From Sorghum bicolor (lineage: Eukaryota > Streptophyta > Magnoliopsida > Poales > Poaceae): DNA of 64,000 nucleotides. Shown here in pieces: positions 21,901-33,456 of the stretch. A program made the position numbers and the translations under genes. The stretch is taken from contig NC_012878.2 of assembly GCF_000003195.3 (NCBI RefSeq), forward strand, positions 17,336,641 to 17,400,640, read 5' to 3'. The notes below the pieces were generated by a model. That model was not told the DNA's origin and ran no database searches. It saw only the letters and a program-made list of their open reading frames with translations. The first letter of the stretch is position 1, and the number at the start of each line of letters is the position of its first letter.

Positions 21901-22859
21901 ATACCTCGGTCGCCGGAACGGTCCTCGGGTACTGGCGGTGCCTGCCGAACCCGCGAATTGGTCCTGGATAGTGTAATACGGTGATCTGTAGCTCACTTGA
22001 TCAGTGAGTGTGGTTTGTGTGGGGAATACCTCGCCAGCTGGTTAGAAATCGATTCGAATCGCCATCGCTCCTGGATAGTGAGCACTTGACATGAGCTTCG
22101 TCCTCGTAGTAAGGACTATGGAACACTTGGGTTATAATGAAACGGGTTTATGACTGCTGTCATGAGGTACTATCATAGTCTCATACTTGCTTGTAATAGC
22201 ACAGGAGCAAACCTAGATAATAGATAATGATACTTTCAACTTGATCAGATTAAAAGAAGAAAAGATTTATGTAGGTTTGGGTAATAAAACCTTGCGGTCT
22301 TTGCAAAATGGTTGTCAGCTACCCCACCAAATAGCCTTCATGATCCTTGATGAGTCTTTATTTTAAGTTTATGACGGGTAAGTCTAGCTGAGTACCTTCT
22401 CGTACTCAGGGTTCTATTCCCATATTGTTTTGCAGATGGTCAAATGTACTATGGTTATTGCATCCTCTGTCTGTACCCAGCTATGGGTGATAACTAGACC
22501 AAGGGCGATGGTCACTCCGTCTCTTCTTTTGCTTTTGTGGGAATGACCGAACTATGGCACTGTATCAGACTTATCGTGTGTATTGTAATTTCGGACTATG
22601 AAGCTTCCGCTACTTGAAGAACTTGGTTTGTAATAACTTTAAGCACTCCGATGTATTTTATGAATGTTGTAATCTGGATGTGCTTGTGGATGGCGACCGC
22701 TAAACTTATTACGATCTTGGCTGTATATGCGATGTGTGGTTTGAAATCCTTCGAGATTTCACGGACTACCGGGATTATATGGGCTTAAGCGTGATAGTTC
22801 GACTATGCAAATGGTCACTATTAGGCTTAATCTCTTATAATTTAGTCGGTTCTGTTACA
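18934..22859 (+). repeat. 5' LTR of element G
   Basis: 3926 bp. It has three parts: an AT-rich 5' part, a very GC-rich block at about 19425-20260, and a long AT-rich part to the end. TGTAACA/TGTTACA inverted ends. Short ORFs in the GC block occur in all frames and look like compositional artefacts. Confidence 0.95.
19425..21224 (+). promoter_or_regulatory. Possible 5' exon and intron inside the G LTR
   Basis: The GC-rich block ends with a strong splice donor (GCTAGG then GTAAGC, cut after 19798). After AT-rich, intron-like sequence comes an acceptor CATACAG at 21218-21224. The following 21225-21436 is an open frame rich in Glu/Pro (EEPEELQEQEPPEAQEP). The same sites are in the 3' LTR (about 30390 and 31816). 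This could be a leader exon plus intron of the element transcript; unproven. Confidence 0.3.
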
Positions 22860-22861
22860 GC

Positions 22862-22879
22862 TGGCATCGGAGCAAGGTT
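22862..22879 (+). promoter_or_regulatory. Primer binding site of element G
   Basis: TGGCATCGGAGCAAGG matches the complement of the tRNA-iMet 3' end (TGGTATCAGAGCATGG) at 13 of 16 positions, two bases inside the LTR. Confidence 0.75.
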
Positions 22880-23684
22880 TAGCGAGTTACTGTTCATAAG
22901 TACGTTTTAAACAAAAATCTAAACCGGTTTAGTAAAAGATTTTATTAATTAATTAATAATGATCAAGGTGTTAAACTAAGTTTTGGAAAAACTATCTAGT
23001 GTGCCATGGTCATATCCTTTATGCCCAGTTAAGGACTCTAAGGTGGCTAGCTAAGTACTGACTTGGGGGTTAATGCATCATATTTTTATTTCGTCGCTCA
23101 TACGGCGTGCAATAGTATGAGTGCCATTCATTTGAGTGGTAATGTATGGATCAATTCTTCTTCTACGCCATGGTAAGTGGGAGTTGTGAGAGCATGATCG
23201 GATACACTGCCGGTCTAGGGAAGTGTTGTCAGGTACTGTGTCATGCACACATGTTGGTGTGTCTTGGGAACAGTACCGCATGCTGGGAATTCCGTCCTGA
23301 GAGGCGATGCCGTCAAAAGGGCGATGATGTGGGTAGTGACACATCGCATGCATGGACGGGTGTCTGTGTGTGCGAAGTGCCTAGTTTTAAATTCCTATTC
23401 TGCACGATCATACTGTGGGTGGGCTGAAATGAGTTTCTGCAGGTATCATAACCACGTTCTTGCTTAGAACGCTAGTTACGTTATGGGAGAACGTTGTGTG
23501 CCACCGCATATACCGCCTAGTGTTAAACTTTGTTTTCTAAGTTTGTGAGATCGTAAGTTCGTGCATGCATCATGTTCATTTCATATCATTGCTTACTTTC
23601 CCCCTTAATTTAATCTGTCCCAATTCTAAATAAAATAATTAAAGGTAATCCTCGCTCTTACCCACGGTATTCCATTTGCAGCAG
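22880..23684 (+). other. Leader of element G
   Basis: No conserved gene is visible. It ends in a pyrimidine-containing stretch and ATTTGCAG just before the start codon of the extra ORF, which looks like a splice acceptor. Confidence 0.55.
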
Positions 23685-24728
23685 ATGGCACGCACTAGGC
23701 TCACCGCTCGCAAGTCCACTGGTGGGCGGGCCCCTTGCCGTCAGTTGGCAGCTAGGAGCTCGCGACATAAGAGCAAGTTCCTAGAGGAGTTTTGGATGCC
23801 CACTTTGCTTTGGAGGGTGCTCAGTTCGATGGGGTATCCCGAAGGAAGGGAGCCTCGCTACTATTGGGATAAGGAGCCGCTTGGGGATGAGACCCTGGTG
23901 GGGATCGAGGCAGTTGTCCCTACCAGTGGAGGAGACCCTGCTTGGGGCGGTTGGGTGTACGAGTCCCGAGGTGCCACGCCTTTCCACGGTGCCAGCAGGG
24001 CAGCTTTCGCAGTTTTGAGGGACCTCATGGAGAGGTTTCCACAGGAGCTGGCCCACGCCTTCGCTGGGGTGTTTCCCCGGGGTGACCCTTACACTTCGGT
24101 GTGGGATCAGTCCGAGGTTAATGCTCTAGAGAGGAGTGCGAATGAGGACCAGCACAGTGACAGTGCAGCTATGAGTGCCATGTACGCGTTGATGAAGACC
24201 TATGGAGGCCTGGAGCGTTGTTTAGGTCGCTTGTCCGGGTCTCTTCTCACCGTCCAGGATGAGAAGCGTCAGTTGCAGCGTGAGTTTGACTCTGAGGTTG
24301 AGAGGCTACAGGCAGAGTTGGCTCGTGTGACCAGAGAGAGAGACCAGGCAGTCCAGAAGAACAGTGAGCTGAGTCAGGACCTGCTTGCAGCACGGGAGCA
24401 GAAGGACAGGGTGACTACTGCTCACAGGAACTGCGAGCGCATGCTAGTCCATGTGCTTGGACAGAGGAATGAAGCCTGGCACGAGGAGGACACTTTGAGG
24501 GCCCGACAGCTAGAGCTAGAGCAGCAGCTAGCTAATGCCGAGGAATACAATGAGAACTTGCATGAGGAGATCCACCAGCTGCATAACCAGCTCCACCCTC
24601 ACCACCTGCCTGGAGCAGCGGAGCTAGACTCTGAGGACGAGATGGACGCGGATCCCGAGATAGGAGCAGCTGCTAGTGGTGATGAAGATGAGGATGGCTC
24701 CGGCATGGACAGTGACCACAGCGAGTAG
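23685..24728 (+). CDS. Extra ORF (orf0) with histone H3-like N-terminal tail
   Basis: An intact 347-codon frame upstream of gag. I choose ATG 23685 because it makes the protein begin MARTRLTARKSTGG, the position of the H3 start. Residues 2-30 align to the H3 tail: 17 of the first 26 are identical, Lys9-Ser10 and ARKSTGG are kept, and Lys4, 14, 18 and 23 are Arg. There is no histone fold. Residues about 33-165 are Trp/Gly-rich and probably globular; about 187-295 form a strong coiled coil; the last 40 are acidic (DSEDEMDADPE, GDEDEDGSGMD), like histone-chaperone tails. It is the only uninterrupted frame in G. An extra ORF before gag is known in related rice elements; its function is unknown. 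The tail suggests a chromatin or nucleosome-mimic role (inference). Confidence 0.85.
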   Translation: MARTRLTARKSTGGRAPCRQLAARSSRHKSKFLEEFWMPTLLWRVLSSMGYPEGREPRYYWDKEPLGDETLVGIEAVVPTSGGDPAWGGWVYESRGATPFHGASRAAFAVLRDLMERFPQELAHAFAGVFPRGDPYTSVWDQSEVNALERSANEDQHSDSAAMSAMYALMKTYGGLERCLGRLSGSLLTVQDEKRQLQREFDSEVERLQAELARVTRERDQAVQKNSELSQDLLAAREQKDRVTTAHRNCERMLVHVLGQRNEAWHEEDTLRARQLELEQQLANAEEYNENLHEEIHQLHNQLHPHHLPGAAELDSEDEMDADPEIGAAASGDEDEDGSGMDSDHSE

Positions 24729-25052
24729 ATGCTAGGGCTCTAGAGCTAGTCTTTCCTCTTTTGTGATGTATGTTGCGTGGCATGTCCTGTACTTTTGGAT
24801 CTGGGCTGTGTAAGACTTTATGAGTTGATGCTGAAAGTCCAGTGTATGTATGCTGGCAAGTTGGATGTACGCGAACCTTGTTGCGTGAATGTTAAGTAAT
24901 CTGTTAGTGATGTTGTGCGTGGATGATGAGTTGTTGTGCCTTTGTTTATCGTGTGAATTTATTCCCTCAGTAAATTCAGTATGGCACGATTTTACACATT
25001 TTCTACCGATTGATGGCAACTCCTAACGATTGCTTATCATTGGCGTATGCAG
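24729..25052 (+). other. Spacer between orf0 and gag of G
   Basis: 324 bp, T/G-rich, no gene. It ends TTGGCGTATGCAG directly before the gag ATG, again resembling a splice acceptor, which could yield a separate gag-pol mRNA. Confidence 0.5.
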
Positions 25053-26210
25053 ATGGTACAAACACGTGGCGGGGGTAACAGCAATCCGGGCCTTGGAGCA
25101 GGTACATCCGGAGGTGGGGCTCAACGGAATGAGGATAGAGCACCAACACCGCCACCACCACCGCCTCCCCCGTACACTGCGGATGTGTTTTTCGCGTAGT
25201 TTCTGGGAAGCCAACGCAACATGGAACAGATGCAGCGCAACATGGAAGAAGCTTTGCGCAACATAGCTGACAACACCCGTCGTGGAGATAATCAGGGTGG
25301 TCGGGAGGTCAACCAGTACAGTTCGTTCAAGGACTTCATGGATACCAAGCCACCAATCTTTAAGGAGGCCTTGGAACCGCTCGAAGCAGATGAGTGGATC
25401 AACACTATGGAGCAGAAGTTCTGTCTTCTCCGAATGACGGAAGAACTCAAGGCTGAGTATGCGGCACATCAGTTGCAAGGACCCGCTGGGATTTGGTGGT
25501 CCCATCACCGTACCACCTACCCAGAGGGGACACCAATTACCTGGAACCGCTTCACCACCGCTTTCCGGGGAAATTACATTCCTCCTGGTGTGGTTGAAAT
25601 GAAGGTTGGGGAGTTCATGAGGCTGTCCCAAGGGACGAAATCTGTGAAAGAGTATCTACATGCCTTCAATAATCTCGCTCGCTATGCCCCTGAGTTTGTG
25701 AACACGGAGGCCAAGAAGATTGCTAGTTTCCAGAGGGGCTTGAATCCAAAGATGCTGAAGACCATGGGTACAGGGGCCAGGGCTACTTTCAATGCCTATA
25801 TCAGTGACTGCCTGACCCAAGAGAACAATAACAACAACTACAGTGCATCCAAGTCACGTAAAAGGGCTTTTGAAGCAGGATCATCCCAGTCCAGGGCACC
25901 AGTGGCAGGGCGACAGCAGTATCGTCCTCCTGCCCCGGGTGCTAGGTTCCGACCACCGCAGAGAAGGAACACCGGGCATCCAACATAGCAGAAGCCGTAC
26001 AAGGTGGCGATAGCTCCTGCCAAGCCAAAGGCAATTCAAGCTGCAGCACCTGCCGTCAACAATGCGCCCAAGGGTCCGTGCTATAACTGCCACAAGATGG
26101 GGCACTTTGCTAAGGAATGTCCCTACCCCAAGAGGCAGCAGCCAACATATCCAGCTCGTGTGCATCATACCTCGATTGAGGAAATCCCGGAAGGAGAACC
26201 GGTAACAGCT
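25053..26210 (+). pseudogene. gag: Gag of element G
   Basis: Starts MVQTRGGGN at 25053. A Gly/Pro-rich N-terminus with eight consecutive prolines is followed by a TAG at 25197-25199. The Ty3/gypsy gag core follows (FKEALEPLEADEWINTMEQ, ITWNRFTTAFRGNYIPPGV, EYLHAFNNLARYAPEFV), then a basic Ser/Arg/Pro stretch, a second TAG at 25986-25988, and a CCHC zinc knuckle CYNCHKMGHFAKEC near 26081-26122. All pieces share one frame; both TAGs sit where a glutamine codon CAG is likely. It would make the particle and bind RNA. Confidence 0.88.
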
Positions 26211-28117
26211 GGTATGTTTTCTGTCAACCAACATCTTGCAGTTGTTTTGTTTGATTCTGGATCGTCGCATTCTTTCATGAGTCAAGCATTTGCACAAAAG
26301 CATAATCAACCAGTTACAGATCTGGGCTATGGCTACCGCATCAGCTCAGCAGGGGCAGATGTGTTGACCAATAGAGTGGTCCGAGGGGCAACCCTGGAGA
26401 TAAGTGGCCGAGTCTTTCGGGTAAATCTAGTGGTCATGCCTGGGTTAGTTTTGGATGTTATCATGGGCATGAAATGGATGAGAGAATGGGATGCGGTCAT
26501 AGATACTGGAAAGAGGATGTTATCTCTCAGAGAACCACAGGGCAGTAACTCTTTTCAAGTACCTCTGCCCCGTCGTCTTGACTTTGCTAGTATCTCCTGT
26601 GCTACGCACGTGGTCCCTTTACCATAGATCCCAGTGGTCTGTGAGTTCCCCGATGTGTTTCCCGAGGAGTTACCAGGACTTCCCCCAGATAGGGAGGTAG
26701 AGTTTGTAATCGAGTTGATACCAGGTACAACACCAATATCTAGAAGGCCGTACCGGATGCCACCAAACGAACTCGCAGAGTTGAAGAAACAACTGAAGGA
26801 GTTACTAGAAAAAGGGTTCATCCGGCCCAGCTCGTCGGAATGGGGTTGTCCAGCGTTGTTTGTGAAAAAGAAGGATCAGTCGTTGCGCATGTGCGTGGAC
26901 TATCGTCCACTCAATGCATTGACAATCAAAAATAAGTATCCCTTGCCAAGGATTGATATCCTGTTTGATCAGTTATCCAAGGCAAGAGTGTTCTCTAAGA
27001 TAGATTTGAGATCTGGGTAACACCAAATCAAGATTCGTCCGCAAGATATCCCGAAGACTGCTTTTTCCACCAGATATGGGTTGTACGAGTATCTTGTCAT
27101 GTCCTTTGGGTTGACAAATGCTCCTGCATACTTTATGTATCTGATGAATTCAGTCTTTATGCCAGAATTGGATAAGTTTGTTGTGGTGTTTATCGATGAT
27201 ATTTTGGTATATTCAGAAAATGAGCAAGATCACGCCGAACATCTGAGAATCGTGCTGACACGATTACGAGAGCATCAGTTATATGCCAAGTTTAGCAAGT
27301 GTGAGTTCTGGTTGAAGAAAGTTCCATTCCTAGGGCACATTTTGTCTAAAGAAGGGATTGCCGTAGATCCATCAAAAGTGCAGGAAGTCATGGACTGGAA
27401 GGCACCAACTTCTGTCTCGGAAGTTAGAAGTTTTCTTGGTCTGGCCGGGTATTATCGTCGTTTCATACCTGACTTCTCCAAGATTGCTAAGCCAATGACA
27501 AGTTTGCTACAAAAGGACCATAAGTTCGTCTGGACGGAAGGGTGTGAGTTAGCCTTCCGCACCTTGCGAAAGTTGCTAACCACTGCTCTCGTTCTGGCAC
27601 AACCTAATATAGAGAAGCCTTTTGATGTGTTTTGTGACGCATCGAAGAGTGGCCTGGGGTGTGTGTTGATGCAAGATGGCAGAGTGATAGCTTATGCTTC
27701 CCGACAGTTGAGAAAGCATGAAGTCAACTATCCAACGCACGACCTTGAGTTAGCAGCAGTGGCACATGCTTTGAAGATCTGGAGACATTATCTGCTAGGA
27801 AATAAGTGTCACATTTACACCGATCACAAGAGTTTGAAGTACATCTTCACTCAGTCTGAGCTGAATATGAGGCAACAACGGTGGTTAGAGCTAATCAAGG
27901 ATTATGACCTAGAAGTTCACTATCATCCAGGCAAAGCTAATGTGGTCGCAGATGCTTTGAGTCGCAAACCGCACTATCAAATGGTTCAACCGTTGTTTGA
28001 AGATGGGTTCAATCTTATGCATCCTGAGGTCTTATGTCATATACAACTCAGTTGTTCACTCGAGAGTCAAGTCATTGAAGGTCAGAAAACAGACAAGGGT
28101 ATTTTCCACATCAAAGA
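26211..28117 (+). pseudogene. pol: Protease, reverse transcriptase and RNase H of element G
   Basis: Same frame as gag. Protease: LFDSGSSHSFMS near 26248-26283. TAG at 26625-26627. [37 protein letters not shown] near 26890-26950, then TAA at 27018-27020 inside the DLRSGYHQ-type motif, and the catalytic FIDD near 27190. RNase [14 protein letters not shown] near 27630, TDHKSLKYI near 27820 and DALSRK near 27955. Replication would occur in cytoplasmic particles. The four stops in gag-pol (three TAG, one TAA) make this copy inactive. Confidence 0.88.
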
Positions 28118-29514
28118 GAAGACCCAAAGACTCAGTTTCGGGTTGATGAGAAGGGGGTACTGTGGTTTCAACAGCGGTTAGTGGTCCTGAAAGATCGGGA
28201 GTTGAAGAATCGCATCATGGATGAAGCCCATCTCTCTAAGCTTTCTATTCATCCTGGCAGCAGCAAAATGTATCAAGATCTAAGGCCCCACTTTTGGTGG
28301 ACCAAGATGAAGAAAGAAATAGCCGCTTATGTGGCCCGTTGTGACACGTGTTGCAGAGTTAAGGCCATCCATATGAAACCTGCAGGTCTGTTACAACCGT
28401 TATCAGTTCCAGAGTGGAAATGGGAAGAGGTCAGTATGGACTTTATCACCGGCTTACCGACAACCAGGAAGGGGAATGACTCGATTTGGGTAATCATAGA
28501 TCGATTAACCAAGTCGGCTCATTTCGTTCCAGTCAAGAACACATACAGACCTCCCGAGTATGCTGATATATATATGGCTGAGATCGTCAAATTGCATGGT
28601 ATTCCCAAAACTATCATATCGGATAGAGGACCGCAGTTCACTGCTCACTTCTGGGAGCGCATGCATAAGATTCTGGGACCAGTCTGATAAGAAGCACGGC
28701 GTATCATCCCCAGACTTCAGGTCAAACCGAGAGGCTAAATCAAGTGTTAGAAGATATGCTAAGAGCCTGTGTGCTATCATCCAGGGGATCGTGGGAATCA
28801 TGGTTACCTCTGGCTGAGTTCTCATACAATAATAGTTATCAAGAGAGCATCAAGATGGCCCCGTTCGAAGCTTTGTATGGGCGGAGATGTCGAACTCCGT
28901 TAAACTGGGTGGAACCTGGTGAAAGGAGATACTATGGTATCGACTTTGTGAATGATGCCGAGAAAAAGGTGCAGATTATACAACAACATATGCAAGCAGC
29001 ACAGTCACGACAGAAGAGTTATGCTGATAAGAGAAGAAGGCCACTTGAATTCAACATAGGTGACTATGTGTACCTCAAGGTTACGCCAATGAAGAAAGTT
29101 CAACGTTTCCGAGTTCGAAGCAAGCTTGCACCCAGATATGTGGGACCGTACCAAGTGCTAGAGAGGAAAGGCCCAGTGGCCTATAAGATTCAGTTACCTG
29201 AAGAGATGAGCTCGATCTTTCCGGTCTTCCATGTGTCGCAACTACGGAAATGTTTGAAAGTGCCTGAGCAAAGAATTGAACCCCGAGGGATCAAAATAAA
29301 AGCAGACTTAGAGTATAAAGAGCAGCCAGTGGGAATCGTGGATACCAAGGAGCGAGTAACCCAAAACAGAATTGTCAGAACATATAAGGTGGTGTGGAGT
29401 CATCATGACGATAGGGATGCCACCTGGGAAACAGAGGATTACTTAAAAACAGTTTACCCAAAGTTTCATAAGAAATGGTTAGTAACCCAAAATCTCGGGA
29501 CGATATTTCCCTAA
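28118..29514 (+). pseudogene. pol: Integrase with C-terminal chromodomain of element G
   Basis: A frame change near 28118 brings in the zinc-binding part (HLSKLSIHPGSSKM, CDTCC). The core keeps the first Asp (SMDFITGLP), the second (ISDRGPQF near 28617) and the Glu (TERLNQ near 28725); a second frame change lies near 28665-28675. The C-terminus (about 29370-29500) is a chromodomain (TYKVVWSHHDDRDATWETED), which in chromoviruses steers integration into heterochromatin by reading histone marks. The frame ends at a TAA by 29514. Confidence 0.88.
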
Positions 29515-29526
29515 GGGGGGAAGGGC
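29512..29526 (+). promoter_or_regulatory. Polypurine tract of element G
   Basis: TAAGGGGGGAAGGGC abuts the 3' LTR, a classical plus-strand primer. Confidence 0.92.
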
Positions 29527-32500
29527 TGTAACACCCTAGGTGTTAAGCATGCACTTAGTCTCACCAAAGTCATGCATAATCATTTCCATCAAGCATAAGC
29601 ATCATGAGCATGACACTCTTTTCAAATTATGATTTTATGTGCTTCATTTCATGTGCTTTAATTATGTTAAAAATGTGATGCTTGTTTCTAAAATTGTGAA
29701 ATATTCAAATTAGGTTGCTTTATGTGTAAGACGAATTAAGAACATTTTTGTGCAATTTTTGGAGCTATGGAATTTGAGAAATGGAGTTTATACAAACTTT
29801 TGCAAAATGAATTTATTTAAAACCTAGAGCTGAGTTTTAACTTGTAATTCAAATTTTGTTTGGAATTTGGTCTTGCTTGTCAAAGCAAAGTTGTAGAGTT
29901 TTTATTTTGGAACAACTTTGTTTTTGGGAGCAAGAGGTGAAAATGATTTTAAATTGGTCCAAATGAATTTAGAAAGAATTTGGAGAAAAGAAATTGAAAA
30001 AAAAAGAGAAGGGGGCAGGCGCTGCTGGGCCAACCCCGCTTCCCTTTCGGCCCAGCAAGCGACCCGGCCTGCCTCCCCTCTCCCTCTCCCTCCCGCGCGC
30101 GGACGCGCCTCGCTCCACCCGGCGCCGGCCACGTGGCGGCCGTACGCCGGCGTTGGACGCGCCGCGGCCGGCCTCCAACCCCCCCTGGTCGGGACGCCGG
30201 CGCAGGCTCCCAGACCATTTCGCCCGTTCTGTCCCCCGCGCCCTCCTTCTCCTTCCTCCTCCGCTCGCACCGCGCAGCAGCAGCCGCTCCTCCGCGCGCC
30301 ATTGCCGGAGAGAGCTCCGCCGCTCGTCGCCGGCCACACCAGAGCCTCAAGCTCGACGCCGAGAGCACCAGGGCACTCGCCGTCGCTAGGGTAAGCTTGT
30401 GCGAACGTTCTACCGAGGTGAGAGTCCGTCGAGCGCCGTGAATCGCTCACCGGTGTTACCCCGAGCTCGCCGGAGTACTCCGCCGCGGCGGATCTAGCGT
30501 TTCCCTGCGTCTTTTCGCTCGTTCTCTGTTGCGCTAGGTCGGTAGGAAGGTGAGGAAGCTCGGAGAGGCGTTTGCGCACGCTCTACCGCGCCGGAGCAGC
30601 CTGGCCACAGCGAGCAGCGCCGCCGTGCCGCCATGCATGCTCGCCGGAGGTGTTCCGGCCGCCCTCTGGTCGATCCAAGGGTACCGTTGGGTGCGTCTTG
30701 CTGCGGGGAGCACGTTGGTGCTCACCCCGTGGCCGGAGACCTCACCGCCGGCGAGATCCGCTCGTCGGAGGTGAGCTCCCTCTCGGTCTCGCTGACTGGT
30801 GGGGTCGGGGACCCACTGTCAGTCGCAGGGGTACCCCGGTGGGTGTAGATCTGGGTGTGCGTAGCGTTTTTCGTCGGTTTTCTTGAAAAAGTGTTTTCCA
30901 GAAATTGATTTAAAGTTTGTAAAATCTATATCTTGAGTTCTACAGCTCCAAATTGAATGAAATAAATTTTGGTGTGCTCTATATTTCCAGATCTACAGTT
31001 TGATGTAATTGCATGTCATGTTGGAGCAACTTTTCTGTGTGAATATATTTTATCCATGATTTTGTTAAACTTGGAAAATCCATAGTAAATGAAATATGGC
31101 TCAGAAAAATGTGAAACTTGTTTTGCTGGCTCTGCATGTGTGTTTAATCACTGAGAAAATATTGTTACATATTATTTGGTGTATAAATGAATTTATGGTA
31201 ATTTAAATGCTTGCATGGCAGTGCTTTATGATTTTTAATAATTAAATGGGTCATGCAATAAATCTGGAAAATTTTGTGGGTATTTCTTATGATATTAGAT
31301 AAATTGTAAAAATATGAAATCTGTTGTTTGACACTTATATCACAGTAGGGTGATTATACTTGCCTTATCCATTAATCTTGTGATTTTTGTGGCTCAAAAT
31401 AAGTAACCAAAAATTATGAAAAATTTACAGTAGACTTTATGATTAGCTAGTAGTCTCCTGTAATTTTTCTGGAATTTATTGATGAACAGAATTGCATGTG
31501 ATTTTTTTAATGGGCTTAGAAATGAATAAAGAAAATTATGAATGGTTGTGTATGTGGGTTGAATGGACTAAGTTGGGTTTGGTGTATCTTTGAAGCATCA
31601 TGTAGGTTGCGGATTTCATTTGAAAAATAATTATAGAAGAGAATGTAATAGATGTTTGATTCAATTGTTTATTCTTGGATGATGTTGACTACCTTGTAAT
31701 AAGCATGACCAAGTGCATTACCTATGCATCATAACATGACTCCTTTGGTACTCCCTCATGTAAGCATCCACTCGGGCATCTCGCACTCCACTCATGAGCA
31801 TGTATGCATCATACAGGCTCGCAGGAGAACGAGGTGGGAACCGAGGAACCCGAGGAGCTTCAGGAGCATGAACCTCCGGAAGCACAGGAACCCGGAGAGA
31901 AATTGCAGGAGTGTCCGGATCACCGACCCAGCACGTTTGAGAAAGGCAAGCCCCGGAGCATTCTAAGTCTCCCTATTCTCGCTAACTTATATAAAGTGCT
32001 ATACTTGTTCTACTGTATTGCATATTAAGTGATAGGAGTTGCCTGATACCGTTGCTGCATGAGTACTCCTTGTTATTCCTACTCATTCAACTACCTTGTC
32101 CTATGTAGATAGGCACGGAGTCTATGCTTAGCTTGCTTAGTTCGGTAGAAGTCGGGTGATTCCCTGTCACCTGCGAGATATAGGTGGATACCTGCTTGAT
32201 TAAGCATTGGTTGCTTGGGGAAAAGAATAACCAAGTGTGGAACGAATTTGGAGACCGGGCGGGGTCTCATGGTGGGATGACCATGGTGCCCCTGCCTGTG
32301 TCGATTAAGGACCGATCGTTGACGGCCCTCTTGTCATGTTGAACGCATGCCCCACACTTAGCTGGAAGGATAAGTCGTTCCGACCACGAAGCCTGAACAC
32401 TATCGGGGCCGGGAATCGAGCCGCCATGCGCTGTATTGGTGATGGTTGAGGAGAACGACGAGGGCGCGGCGCGCAACCTTGGTATACCTTGGATACCTCG

Positions 32501-33451
32501 GTCGCCGGAACGGTCCTCGGGTACTGGCGGTGCCTGCCGAACCCGCGAATTGGTCCTGGATAGTGTAATACGGTGATCTGTAGCTCACTTGATCAGTGAG
32601 TGTGGTTTGTGTGGGGAATACCTCGCCAGCTGGTTAGAAATCGATTCGAATCGCCATCGCTCCTGGATAGTGAGCACTTGACATGAGCTTCGTCCTCGTA
32701 GTAAGGACTATGGAACACTTGGGTTATAATGAAACGGGTTTATGACTGCTGTGATGAGGTACTATCATAGTCTCATACTTGCTTGTAATAGCATAGGAGC
32801 AAACCTAGATAATAGATAATGATACTTTCAACTTGAGCAGATTAAAAGAAGAAAAGATTTATGTAGGTTTGGGTAATAAAACCTTGCGGTCTTTGCAAAA
32901 TGGTTGTCAGCTACCCCACCAAATAGCCTTCATGATCCTTGATGAGTCTTTATTTTAAGTTTATGACGGGTAAGTCTAGCTGAGTACCTTCTCGTACTCA
33001 GGGTTCTATTCCCATGTTGTTTTGCAGATGGTCAAATGTACTATGGTTATTGCATCCTCTGTCTGTACCCAGCTATGGGTGATGACTAGACCAAGGGCGA
33101 TGGTCACTCCGTCTCTTCTTTTGCTTTTGTGGGAATGACCGAACTATGACACTGTATTAGACTTATCGTGTGTATTGTAATTTCGAACTATGAAGCTTCC
33201 GCTACTTGAAGAACTTGGTTTGTAATAACTTTAAGCAGTCCGATGTATTTTATGAATGTTGTAATCTGGATGTGCTTGTGGATGGCGACCGCTAAACTTA
33301 TTACGATCTTGGCTGTATATGCGATGTGTGGTTTGAAATCCTTCGAGATTTCACGGACTACCGGGATTATATGGGCTTAAGCGTGATAGTTCGACTATGC
33401 AAATGGTCACTATTAGGCTTAATCTCTTATAATTTGGTCGGTTCTGTTACA
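29527..33451 (+). repeat. 3' LTR of element G
   Basis: 3925 bp, about 1.1 % different from the 5' LTR by my count. Followed by the TSD copy GAACG and the rest of exon 6 of the F antisense gene. Confidence 0.95.
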
Positions 33452-33456
33452 GAACG

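Larger units (their letters stand above)
18934..33451 (+). mobile_element. Tekay-type chromovirus G with 3.9-kb LTRs
   Basis: LTRs 18934-22859 and 29527-33451, ends TGTAACA...TGTTACA, perfect TSD GAACG (18929-18933, 33452-33456). It inserted into exon 6 of the antisense gene of F; rejoining across one TSD keeps the exon frame open. Interior order: initiator-Met-like primer site, an intact extra ORF with an H3-like N-terminus, gag, protease, RT, RNase H, integrase and a chromodomain. The layout (extra ORF before gag, very long LTRs, chromodomain) resembles rice RIRE3/RIRE8-type elements. About 45 differences between the LTRs by eye (about 1.1 %). The gag-pol is broken by four stops and two frameshifts. 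Confidence 0.93.

Noticed and set aside
25986..25988. Programmed UAG readthrough between gag and pol in G
   Set aside because: There are three TAGs at unrelated places in one frame plus a TAA inside RT, which fits mutation rather than a single regulated readthrough site.
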